64,000 bases of DNA from Warburgia ugandensis (lineage: Eukaryota; Streptophyta; Magnoliopsida; Canellales; Canellaceae), in the NCBI GenBank assembly GCA_035236585.1, contig CP141132.1, positions 26,557,445 through 26,621,444 of the forward strand. Reading direction: 5' to 3'. The notes under the pieces were generated by a model that ran no database searches, was not told the origin of the DNA, and was given only the letters and a program-made list of their open reading frames with translations. The position numbers were made by a program, and so were the translations under genes. Position 1 is the stretch's first letter. The number at the start of each line of letters is the position of its first letter. Below, in pieces: positions 48,657 to 60,439 of the stretch.

Positions 48657-51600
48657 TGTGATGACCCGGGTTTTTGAAACATGATTTGTAAAGTATTTTG
48701 AAAGGCAAGGCCCTTAAGAGTGTAAAATTTTTTCGCAAAATAAAGTAGCAGAAATTCTTTTCTTTAGAACTTGTTTTGAAAACCCAAGTCACCACTTCAT
48801 ACATAACATAAGTACAATTTATGTACAAAATAAAATTCCATTGAAGGAATATACTTTTATTAAACTCCAAGATCCATCTAGTGGTTCACAGTACAGCCAA
48901 ATCTAGTACAATACTTGTCCAAATTACATAATCCAAAACTCAAGCTCACGATACAATAAAACTCTCAACAAAGAAAAATACATGTCTTCAAGGGTATACC
49001 TTGAAGATTATTCTGTTCAAGTCTTCTATAGTCTTCAGCTCCTAATTCTCCTTCCCTGGATCTGAGATATTGCAACAAGTACAATATCTCAGGAAGCAAT
49101 GCTTGGTAGGGGATTCAAGAAACATAACATTGGCAATGTAATTCCAATACTTCATAATCTCATTATCCTTAAACATACTCTTTACTTTGTAAGCTATGTA
49201 TATCTATATACAAACATACCCTTCATGGGTAAACCAGTTAAATTTGTGAAAGTAGTCAAATATCATTCCCAACTAAGCTGATCAATTCTCTTCATTTTGA
49301 GAATTGAGTATTACAGCTAATCTTATACTAAGAATTTCCTCTCTTGGGAAATATTGGTAATATACAATTACCTAGCATTTCATTATGCTATAACATAAGG
49401 CATTTCACTCTGCCTATTCTCATATGCATCATAGTGCAAAATAATCAGAAAGGTTGCTATGCTGCAGTCTGATCCGTACTAGCGTGCTCGGATAACTGCC
49501 CTGTTCACCACTGATACCACGGTGGAAAATATTATGTCACTGCCCGTATGGGGGGGCAAGACTTTCACAGTGGTGGCCTTCCCATAATTGCCACCACCCA
49601 ACTTTTAGCCTCTCATTGGGCAAGATATCATCATATCATCAAATTTCAAGGAGCGGGTGGCCAAACCCTCATAACTCCTCTAGCAATAGCATTCCCCTAG
49701 GCTTATGCCTATTAAAACAAACTCACAAGCCTCAAGCTTGTATGTAAAATAGATTTCATATATATATCAGACCATATGTCTATTTACTTAGGGCTGAAAT
49801 ATTTCCTAGTTCCCTATTCACTTATAGTTTAGTCCTTTACCATCTTATATGTGTTTGGTTGGATCATAAGGTTTTCAAGAGATTCAGTACAAGTATTATC
49901 ATTACTCTTGTCAACATAAGATCATGAGTACAATCATGTATATCTCATGTAAATGCATTCATCAAATCCTCCTACCTTTAAGGATTGATCTCTTTTCCCC
50001 AATCTTCCATGATCCTGACTGATGTATGTAATCTGTACATCCATACATATTGTCAATATATAAATTATGAACAATCCTATTGATCACTAGATCTGATGTT
50101 TAGAATGATCTTTAGATCATTCATATCTAAATATTTTTCTATCTCTAAGTCTTTGTATGCCCATCTCCTTGATCTTGATCTTTCATAGATCCATTGATTG
50201 ACAATCTACACATGTTGATAAAGATCAAGGTCCTAAATCTTCTATCATCTAGTTCTTCTTTTATCTAAGTTCAATTATTGGATCATCCCTATGGAGGATG
50301 AACTTGGTTTTCTTCCTTGAATCATCTTTGATCAAGGGTATGGATTATCTAATCTAATGAACTATAACAAGTATACTACTAAACATACATACTAAGTACA
50401 ATATAGTGTTCTTATTCTTATTGTTCTTGATCATCCAAGATCTAATGGATCTTGTTTGATCATCCTTATCTTACTTACTGTTTTTATTAGGGTTAGGTAA
50501 TTTACTAACATTTTATGCTCTTATTATTATTATTCAACCAGTTAATGTGCTGGTTGAAGGTAGCTTATTCAAGCCTAAATTTAGACTGCTCCTCTTATTT
50601 CCAATTGGCTAAGGCTTACTAGCTGAATGGGTGAACACAAAGTCGTTACTTCAATCCTCATGTAAGGAGGCGTTTAGACCTCACAAACGTCAACAGAAGG
50701 TAGGGGAAGAGTAAGGCTGCATTAGATAACCCCCTTAACCACTATGTTCATCATTCACTAGAATGACCATAGCTCAACCTTTCATAAGGTTCTTATAAGC
50801 ATGTTTACCCTAAGCACTCTTTCTAATGGATTTTAATTAAGTCCGTGAATCTTTATAATGTCATTCATGGGGTTTATTATTCTTTTCCTAATTTGGGCCA
50901 AGGATTTGATAATCCTTATATTGTCCTACTAACTATAGCCCTTACTAATTAAGTCCAAAGTACTCCATTCTTATTTGTGTCATGAAACTCTACTTTCTCA
51001 TTAGAATACATTTTTGATGTTTTATGCTCTTTATCTCATAACAAGTAAATCTACTAATAACATTTAACCATAAATCAATTATAAATTCAAAGCATAAAAC
51101 TACCTAATTTAACATTTAATGATAATGAGGCAAGGTACTTAAATTAAATCTAACACCTTATGATAACAATGAAATCACATATCATGCTAAAGTCTAAATG
51201 TTATACTATCATGCTTTATAACATAATCATATTTAAAATGCTATGAAACTAATTACATTAACATTTTTAGAAACCTTTACTTATGATCCAACCATTTGAT
51301 CTTAGATCTTTTCCTTTGATTAAATATTTTAGTTATATTTAGGGAATTTTCTCTATTAAGGTCAAAAGATCATATTGATCTATTTTTGTCATAATCCATC
51401 CATGATTTTCTTGGATTTCATCAAATCAACATTTATTCTTTCCATCCCAAGGGTCTGATCACACTTGATCTCATTGATCAAGTGGGTCCCTTTGTATTTT
51501 TAGGGTTTTTCTACCATAATGGGTAGATCCCTTAATATATCTCATATATATCCAATTAAACCCTAGATCTCACTTTATTTCAATATTATATCATTATTAA

Positions 51601-53207
51601 AACATATTTTCAAGATCTGAGCATCTCAGATCTTGGAGATCTAGGTAATTGGAAACTTGTTTCTTTAATACAGAAATTTTTTACTGAATAACATGTCCAT
51701 TTTATCATTTTATCAGAAAATATAGGTTTCAAGCTTTTCATAGCTTCTTTCCGATCTCAATTTGGAGTTTAGATGACTCCGGAATTGGTTCTGGAAGTTT
51801 ACAGTCTTTCCTAGGGGCCTGGATTTGATCTGGGCCCAGGAACGGACGGCCCAGATCGTTCGGGCAAAAAACTAAGCCGGGCGGAACGAGTCGGGGACGT
51901 CCGCTGCACTGAAATGTTGAAGAACGTGCATGGGGCGTCCATGGATGCGCGCGGGACATCGTCCGTTCGATCTAGAGATCAGACAATCCGTTTGGACCGT
52001 CCAATCAATCCCTTCTCAATTGAGGACCAAAACTTCTCAGATCTTTCTGAAAATTCTACCCTAGGGGTTTTGGACCCTTCTAGATTGATTGGAGTCAGAT
52101 TTTTCATCTAAGCACTCCATCATCATGAATTGATAGTTCTGTTGTTTACTTTATTTTTACCTTTTTATTACCAAAATAAATTGCAGAAAAATAAAAATTA
52201 CATAAAACAGTACTAAACATCTATATAAAGGATTTCCACCTACCTGATTGGAGAGAAAACCTCAGTTATATGCCCAATTTAAAAAAAATACCTTGTTGAT
52301 GAAGATATGGCCTAAAATCCACCTTTCTTGCAAATATCCATTGTTTGAACTGTTGGATCTTGAAATTTCTTTAGGGGTTTTGTAGAATAGATATGTTGGG
52401 AAGTTTTGGATGGTGGAATTGATCAAATTGGATCTGGAACAGAGTGCCTAATTGATTTTAGGTCTCTTGTTCCAATCTAAAAAGAAAAACAAGTTGAAAA
52501 GAGATCTATCTCTTAGAAATTTTGGGTTTTTGGGTAGGGATCTAGATCTAATTTTTCAAGGAGAGTGAAGATAATTTCTTGGGGATTTTATGATGATTTT
52601 TGGGGTTGTATTTATAGGCATTTTGGGTCTTTTTCTATGATTATAATATTTTATTTTTTTTATTATTAAATGGCATGAAAGTCTATAATGCTCCCATGCT
52701 TAATTTTTCTTCCCCAAGACCAGTTGATGTTTGTTGACATGATTCGCATGGGATGCTGATAAAATTGGTTGTTGGGTCCCTTGTGGGCCCCACATGGTGT
52801 AAAAAGACCATTTTGCCCTTTATGCATAAAATTTTGGGTTTTATTCCCATGATCTCAGATTTGAGTGTACTTAGTGGCGTTGGATTCGTATTTCTCAATA
52901 AATTCTATATTTTGATGTCTCATATTTTGATTTTTGGGATATTTTGATTTTTGGGTAAAATTACTATTTTACCCCTTTTGTCCAAGAAATGAAGAAACTT
53001 AAGGATTTCTCATCCAAATTCGAAATTTGTCATGCTTACAGTCATTTTGAAGGGTTTGCTAAGTTTAATTTCAATTTTACATGTCTTATGATTTGATCAT
53101 ACTTTTATAAAAAGTATATTTTAAATAACCCTAATATTTCAGCCCGAAATATCTAAAACTCAAACTTTATTGATTTTCTCAATCAATTAAAAATTGGCAT
53201 TATTACA
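48657..53207 (-). repeat. 5' LTR of the outer element
   Basis: A 4551-bp LTR related to the inner LTRs but clearly diverged, with many C-to-T type changes and a shortened CpG core. A stem-loop equivalent to 36190-36218 is at about 49063-49092. Confidence 0.9.
52609..52617 (-). promoter_or_regulatory. TATA box of outer 5' LTR
   Basis: tatttatag on the plus strand (ctataaata in element orientation), conserved with both inner LTRs. Confidence 0.55.
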
Positions 53208-54889
53208 ACTCTCTAGGGTTTTTCATAACCCTTACAATGGGATCAAGTAACTTTCCATAGCTACTCAAAACATTTCAAATGGCACACTCATGACTAGTGT
53301 TTAGAGTCATTTTGGCATTCCCTAGCATCATTACATCATTAACGTGCTCTTCCCAAGGCATTTGAGGTGTGTATCCTCACTTATTTACATTAAATGGCCA
53401 TTCTTTAGTTCATGTGCTACTTAGGGAATTTTGATTCACTTTCTTTGTAGTTCATGTTCTTAATCATATATCTTCATTTTTAATCCTTATAAAATGGTTT
53501 ACAATCATGTTTTTAAGGTCTAATCCAATCATCAATGGTCCATAAGATCCATATGTCACCTAGGCTCCAAGTCACCATAGAGTGGCCTAGCTCCTAAGTC
53601 CATTTCTACCTGGTTTGGGTGAGATATTCATACATTATCAATGCTCTTAAGTCCATTCCTACCTGGTTTGGGTGCACATTCCAATTGACACTGTGGTAGT
53701 GAACTACATCTATCCCATTCTAAGTGGTTTTCTAGCTCACTTCCATAGCACTTATGGGTGCACCTTTCACCTAGTGCCCTAGGCTGTGTCTTATGGTCCA
53801 ACCATACTATATCCTTAATTTTTAATCTTTTTTCAAATAATAATGACAATCAGTAACTTTGACAGCCTAAGTGGCATTTCAAATGGTTCTTTCATCCATG
53901 GACATATGGCAGCTCAAATGCCCCTAAAGGTTTCCATTAGGTTCCACCTCACAAAAGTCATCATTTTAGGGGTTTTAAATAAGAAATATTAAGTCCTCCA
54001 TTATTGTAATTTGATAGCATTATGAGTGTGCTGAAGTTTAGTCAAATTTCCAACTCATAAACAGCTTTAACTACTGCCTAAAACAATGGACTTATTGGTA
54101 TCATTTTCTGCACTGAATGAAGAAAACATCCGAATAAAAGTGGGCTCCAAGCCTATTGATTCCCTAATGTTTTAATCATCCAACCCATAGGATCTTAAGT
54201 TAACTAGACATAGTAATTTCCAATGAGAAATCTCTGAAAATACAGGTGATTTAATTAACTAATCATTGCAATAGATCTTGTTCATTTTCCTTGATTTAAA
54301 TCTTGCCTACGGTTCAAACTTCCACACTTTTCATTAGAGTGAATTTAATGTATGTTATTCAGAGATATTTTCACTCCATGTTTCCAAATGATGGTAACCT
54401 CATTAATTTCATAAATATAATGATAACTTGTCCTCCAAAGTCATACCATGGCAGTGTGCTACCCAATCCAATACTTAGGTTTCTAGCACACATTCATGGC
54501 ACACTTTGGTGTGCAAACTCTTCAACCATTTATACCTTGTAGGATTTTCATTCCTCTCACTAGTTCTTGTACATAATTAGTTCAAAATGTTTGCTTATGG
54601 TCTGAATTCCAGTCATAGTGTACTTTTCTTCAAGTCACATAGTGCCTTAAGGCACTTTTAGTCATTCATGATGCAATTATTTCACCTCTTACTATTATAC
54701 TTCAAAAGTGCAGAAATAAAGTGGGTTCTAGGTGACAATTTGAATGTGTGTTAACTGATTTATGAATTGTAATCAAGGTGTGAAATCCTGGTTTATCTTC
54801 CCCATATCTGTTTTCATTTTAAGTACTCATTTCTGGAATTTTTCCTCAACTGTTTTCTGTGTGGTATGCAGAGAACAATATCCATTCAT

Positions 54890-55045
54890 GGCTATATTTC
54901 AAGACCAATCCACATATGTTTCCATCATCAAGAGACAACTCTTTAAGGATTAAAAATATAGAAAAATTTCCAGAAGACACATTCAATCGATTGTTCAAAT
55001 CAAAGCCTGATCTAGCCCAATTTCTTGCTCCCCAAAACAAGCTTA
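54890..55045. repeat. Imperfect direct repeat, copy 1
   Basis: Shares 'ggctata(a/t)ttcaagac', 'aaggatt(a/g)aaaat(a/g)ta', 'aaatttccagaa' and 'atgatctggcccaattt'-type blocks, in order, with copy 2 at 55072-55228. Confidence 0.75.
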
Positions 55046-55071
55046 GCACACAGAAAATAGTTTTTGTTTAG

Positions 55072-55228
55072 GGCTATAATTCAAGACAGATTCACATAGA
55101 CTTCCATTATCTTCAAGATAACTCATTAAGGATTGAAAATGTACAAAAATTTCCAGAAAATTATTCATTTGATTGTCCAATTCAAAGCATGATCTGGCCC
55201 AATTTCCTGTGCCCAAAAACGAGGCTTA
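55072..55228. repeat. Imperfect direct repeat, copy 2
   Basis: Begins 27 bp after copy 1 and is clearly diverged from it, so the duplication is old. Confidence 0.75.
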
Positions 55229-56840
55229 GGAACTGTACCTCTTCATGCATCTTTCAGCTAGTTTTCTCCTTTTATTGATTTCCATTAACCATCATCCACG
55301 TTTCAATAAAATAATGCAATATTGGAACCCAAATAAAATACAATATAGAGTCCCAAACTTATGAGAGTAAAATCGTCCAACAAGGTTTGGAAACTAGCCA
55401 TACATGCATCTAGTTTCTATAGCTTACTCCAACTGAAATCTATTATCTTGTAAATCCAATGTAAAGATCATTTAAGCTTGATGAAATCGTGCCATAAAAT
55501 GCTAAATTTTTTGGCTAGAACCTTAATTCAGAAGATGTAAAAGAAAAAAGTAGTTTTCAGCCATTCATGCATCACTCATCCACATGTTCAACAATCCATG
55601 GAAAACCTTTTCCATACAAAGTAAAGCATGGTCCAGTTAAGGAAGGTCCAAGTGCCTACTACTTGATGAGATTCCTTGAAAATTCATTATTTTTGGGAAG
55701 AGTTTCTAGCTGCCAACCTACTGGATTGTTCACCTTCTTTGGACTGTTCAACATGCCTAGTTCTCCTTTATTGCAATGGCTTCCTCCCACTCCTTTTCCT
55801 CATCCTTCTATTTTTCTTCCCTCTTTCCTTTAATTTTCCTTCCTTCCTCTGGTGCCTCTTCTTCTACCTCAATGGTTTCCCTCAAATCTTCCTAGGCTGT
55901 ACGCATGACACATTCCATCCTAGGAGAATTCCTCAACGTCCCTTCCATTCCCTTTTAATTAACTACACAAGGCAGCCCATCATGATCCAGAATAGTTGCC
56001 CCTTGCATGGCTTTCTCATGCCATTTGTTTCTTTGCCTTTCATGCAATGGGTGGCTGTCCCATGCATGCTCCAGACCTCATACGAATTTCAGCTTGTAAG
56101 TAAAAACCATCAACTTATTTTAAGTGGTTTCTAGGTTTCCCTTGGTTGCATAGGAACCATCCCTATATTCGATTGCCTTACCAATCCCTTCCATGATAAG
56201 AAATGGTTGAAAATCATTACTTGGGTGAGGTGTTCCTCTTGTAAGCAAGCCTTCCACATTATCTCCTCCCCCACCGGCCCCACCCTATCTCCCTAGGGCC
56301 ATTCATGATTAGTTCCCCATGCATGGTTTTCAGTCAAGCCCTTCTAATATCCTTTACTTAGAAGCAAGTTTGGGCTCATGGACCAGGCATATTTGAAGTA
56401 TCCTAGCTTGTATGCATAGGCCTTTCTAATCCATGTCTATCCTTATCACCTTCTTATCAATGGGTGGGTATTTTAAGTGTCCATGTACTATGCTATGGAC
56501 CTTACACTCTATACACCTTCCCATCATACTTATGGATAGTATACAAATATATGTGTTTGTGTGTGTACTTAGGTATCTATTCTTGTAACAACCCTATGTT
56601 TTATTGTAGTTTAAATTGAAAGTGGAGTGAACAATCAAATTTCATTGAATGGAAATTTGTAAAAGTAAATTTACTAAAAACTTCAAATTTGACTTCGAAA
56701 CCTCAAAAATCAGAATGTACATGATGAGAGCTTTCCAATGATACTAACTTTTCCTTAAACAGAGGTCGGGAACATAAAAAGATAAACCTTTACTAAATAA
56801 TAGAGGGGGCAAAATTAATAATAGCACCACCTCCTCCCTT

Positions 56841-56893
<53 letters not shown>
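56841..56893. repeat. C10-(TC)n-(TA)n compound microsatellite
   Basis: Ten C, about eleven TC and about ten TA units, 260-310 bp into the LTR. Confidence 0.85.
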
Positions 56894-57013
56894 GCATAAC
56901 CCTATTTCCATGGATGTTAGCATCAGCATCACCACCAACAACTATCACTGGTGTAGGTAGCAATGCCATTGCGCATAGCCTTTTCCTCTTCCTTCCTTCT
57001 TTTCTATTTCACA

Positions 57014-57014
57014 C

Positions 57015-57067
<53 letters not shown>

Positions 57068-57096
57068 GTCTCTCTGTCTCTCTCTGTCTGTCTCTC

Positions 57097-57145
<49 letters not shown>
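57014..57145. repeat. (CT)n microsatellite with TCTG interruptions
   Basis: About 130 bp of CT with interspersed TCTG. Overlapping Ser/Leu-rich open frames here are artefacts of the repeat. Confidence 0.9.
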
Positions 57146-57148
<3 letters not shown>

Positions 57149-59204
57149 TCATCTCCTCCCATCATTTGCAATGACGGAAAAACCCAACCAAAGTTTTCGT
57201 CGATTTTTTACCCTTTTCTAGCACTAAGCATGGATGAAATCCCTTTAGATTCTAATAGAGGGAAGGTCACATCGAGACCTACAAAACTCATCAATTAATT
57301 TTGTGAAAAATTGTGTGTTTCAATACTGTGTAATAGTCACCTGAAGCAACCGTATTCTAACGATGATAAAAATGGGAAATTTATATTGTTCCAATCCTAC
57401 CGAACAAATTACCCATCTATGTCAATGAGAGTTCAATTAGAGATCATTTGATTATTGAATTTTTTATCTAAATATAGTGCACAAGTGGTGCTAGATCTAT
57501 GAATCTGACCATTGAAAACACAACCAGACAATAGATCTATGAATCTAATGATATGAATTGCATGTTAAGGACAATTTAGGTTAAAAAAAAAAAAAGGTGA
57601 TAAGCTTATTAAACGTATAAAGGCTGATCAAACCGTTAATTTGTGGATCTGATCACTCTAGCACTTAGATTTATGTGATTTAGGCTAAGAAGATCATATC
57701 TAACTGACTAATATATGAAATTAACTTCCCCAACATCCAAATGTATCTAATTCAAGGTTGAATAACAAATCAAAGGATCCAACCATTCAAATTAGGATCT
57801 TAGTATGCAAATATGTAATCAAGAAGTGACCATTCCATATTTCTCAGATTAGTAATTTATTGATAACTAAAGCTTTGATAGGCGATTCCTAATTGTCAAT
57901 CAACCTCCTAACTAATTTGCAATTGATCGTGGTAAATCTAAATTGTTAGATCAGGATGAGTAAATTCTAAGGTTGCTAAGATTTCATATTTATTGCACTT
58001 AAGCATTGTTTTGTTAAATACATGTAATTGCTACACTTAAATTATAGTTGATGTGATGAATCTTATATTAATTGTGAATGAGATTTTTAGGAGATAAAGT
58101 CTCCATTTTTATTTAAGCATGAAATGACAACTATCAAGTGAATCAAATCACATGCATTAAGTGTGCATAGTCATATAAACAGGGGAAACTCTATCAAATT
58201 TTTCATAAAAATAAAAGAATTTTATGATTATACTTGAAATGGTAAAACACATATCATGAGTTAATTTCTAACTATATTTTATAAATTATTTATATTTGAC
58301 ATCTTATTCACATTTAAATGAAAATTTTGTATTTTTAAACCATGATCAAGATCTAATTATGTGATCAGTAGGTGACTAATATGTCATTGAGGGTACATTA
58401 TACCTAGATTTTTCATACATTGATTTATTGAGGATTTATTTTAGACAAGTGCTTTTACTTGATGCACACTATGACAGGAGGGTTATAGGGATGGCTACCC
58501 ACCTTTCGAAAGTTAGTATTTCCACACCATGCCTAAGTGGATAAATTTCGAGTGTGGCATCATGGAAAAGCTACACTGTGAGATTTATTTTCCTCCCATA
58601 CAAGATGGTGATAAGTCTCATGCAATTGGTGTTAGTGTTTGAGCATGTGATATCCCACTATTAGGCAATTGCCAATACATTGTGATCCATGTATTCTTTT
58701 TACTATGTGTATGAGTGCATGGATGCAAATTTACATTGATTTATATTTGTGATGTTAGTTTTACCTGCTAAGTATATTCCCCTATACTCCCCTAACAATG
58801 CCAAGATAAATGCAAAGAAGAGAAAGGCAAGACCACTAAGACCAGGCACTCTGGATAGTTAGAGAGTGAATTGACATTATATGTATGATCTATATATTTT
58901 ATAAATATTGTGATCAGTTTAGACATGTATAAATATGTTTAATGCATATTGGACTATGGGCTATAATTGGACAAAATTCTAAGAAATGATAAGTTTTGCA
59001 TTGTTGTATTTTGAATGTAAAAATTTGTGATTTTAGAACTCATGAAGGTGTTTTTATTGGACAGATGACACTCAAGAATTTTTTAAAAATATTTTCAAAG
59101 AAAAATGTTTCTGCTATTTGTTTTCAAAAAGAATTTTAAACTAGGGGCCCTGCCATTCAAAAATAATTCTTAAAAGGCATTTGAAAGACTTTGGTTGTCA
59201 TAGT

Positions 59205-59216
59205 TGGTATTAGAGC
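59205..59216 (+). other. Primer-binding site (initiator Met tRNA)
   Basis: tggtattagagc differs from tggtatcagagc by one C-to-T change, 2 nt after the LTR. Confidence 0.85.
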
Positions 59217-59549
59217 TCGATTGTTCCTTTTACAGCCAGTCGTACATGTAAAAAAATTTAAACTATTAATAAATAAGAAGTTGTTGTTAAGTATGAATTA
59301 AGGCAGAGACTCATATAGAAAATATTGGGAAATGTAAAATAGATACATTCTAAAAGAGAGACTATAGGGTCTGCTAGTTCTTCCATTGATACCCCAAAAG
59401 ACGAGGTTCATATGGAAGAGTTCATAGTTTAAATGATGCTAAACTTTAAACAATATATGCTACAACAGCAGGCCCAAGTTCAGACACCATTTATATCAAA
59501 CATTCTTACATCAAGCACTGGTGAGGGTAGTTCGAGAGGTAGTGCCAGC

Positions 59550-60370
59550 TAGACAGATAAATTGATAGAATGATTTAAAAGGATGGTTCTAGCATTTTAT
59601 GGAAAAGGAGAACTAGAAGCAATAGAGGAATGGATATACGAGGTTGAGAAAAGCTATGGAAATTTCAGAAGAGAAAAAGGTGATGATTGCCACTTTTATC
59701 TTCATGGGAGAGGCTACATCCCAGTGGAGGAAGAACAAAGGATTTATTTTCCTTAGCCAAATAGCATTTTATGGGACAACTTCCGAAGGGTATTTTATGG
59801 TAAATACTTTCCTCTTCATGTGTAGGCAAGAATGGAGAGAGAATTTCTTATTTGCAACAAGGAGATCTTATAGTCTTACAGTGTGAGTATAAGTTCGTAC
59901 AGTTGAGGAGATTTGTATAAGATATTTGCACTTCAAATAAGAAAGTCACAGAAAGATTTGCTCAAAGTTCACACCTGAGGTTGAGAACTAAGGTTATGAG
60001 GACACAGCCTACTACCACATTAAAAGCAGTGGAAATGGCCTCTATTTTTGGAGAAGAATTCTTTGATAATCAAGTAGAGTAGCAAGATAAAGAGAAATAT
60101 AGAACTTTTATAGGATGCTTAGGATGAGGTAAGCATCCTTCTTCTTCTTCTTAGGGAAGACACTGGCTTCAAGGACCAAAGGCTTCCAAACAAAGCAATG
60201 GTTCAGATAGGAGGCAGTGCCTAAAGTGTAAAGGTTATCATCATGGTTCACTTTGCTTTAGAGCATGACAACAGAGACCACTGATAGGACGTTATAGATG
60301 TGGTGAAGAGGTACACTTTATGGATGAGTACCCCAAGAGATAGATAGGCAATGGACCTAAGACAAAGAAA
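59550..60370 (+). pseudogene. gag: Gypsy gag, decayed
   Basis: Gag forms the particle that packages element RNA. Readable parts: FKRMVLAFYGKGELEAIEEW followed by IYEVEKSYG (about 59575-59660), then MISEEKKVMIATFIFMGEATSQW-type sequence spread over two frames (59650-59730). A zinc-knuckle region follows at 60210-60340 (CLKCKGYHHGSLC, then YRCGEEVHFMDEYP). The second knuckle has lost its first and last Cys. Several stops and frame changes occur. The open piece 59644-59886 is one fragment. Confidence 0.75.
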
Positions 60371-60439
60371 GTACCTCAGAGTTAAGGATGTATATTTGCT
60401 ATTATAGCTAAACAAGAAAGAGCCTCAAATATAGTATTT

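Larger units (their letters stand above)
31231..53207 (-). mobile_element. Outer large-LTR non-coding Gypsy element, 3' LTR truncated
   Basis: Seen: exact TSD actct (31226-31230 and 53208-53212), a full 4.55 kb LTR on the right (48657-53207), a perfect PBS tggtatcagagc on the minus strand (48643-48654), and an internal region split by a second element. At the left only about 370 bp of LTR end remains (31231-31600), fused to the distal internal region. The internal sequence is the reverse complement of that in the 31904-45201 element, so both belong to one family. Neither copy has readable pol. The layout of ~4.5 kb LTRs with a ~3.5-4 kb non-coding interior matches the LARD class; the chromovirus-type PBS and PPT suggest Del/Tekay relatives drive it. 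Confidence 0.9.
53213..56578. other. Unclassified region, possibly old LTR-derived DNA
   Basis: No convincing gene. Noted features: a twice-occurring 'aagtcc(a)ttcctacctggtttggg' motif near 53595 and 53645, an imperfect 156-bp direct repeat (54890-55228), and a pyrimidine-rich stretch (55725-55870) that gives overlapping open frames without recognisable domains. The mixture resembles a decayed large LTR, but no PBS, PPT or TG/CA edge could be fixed. Confidence 0.4.
56584..59202 (+). repeat. 5' LTR of the 56584-61881 element
   Basis: A 2619-bp LTR with an early (TA)n tract that may serve as TATA region, CT-rich microsatellites downstream of it, a GGCTACCCACC module near 58490 and an aaaggcaagacc segment near 58825 shared with the solo LTR at 868-3541. 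Confidence 0.88.

Noticed and set aside
55567..56134. Overlapping open frames of 88 and 152 codons
   Set aside because: Located in a pyrimidine-rich stretch with Pro/Phe/Leu/Ser bias and no recognisable domain; low stop density is explained by composition.
56914..57298. Ser/Leu-repeat open frames
   Set aside because: Produced by the (CT)n microsatellite.
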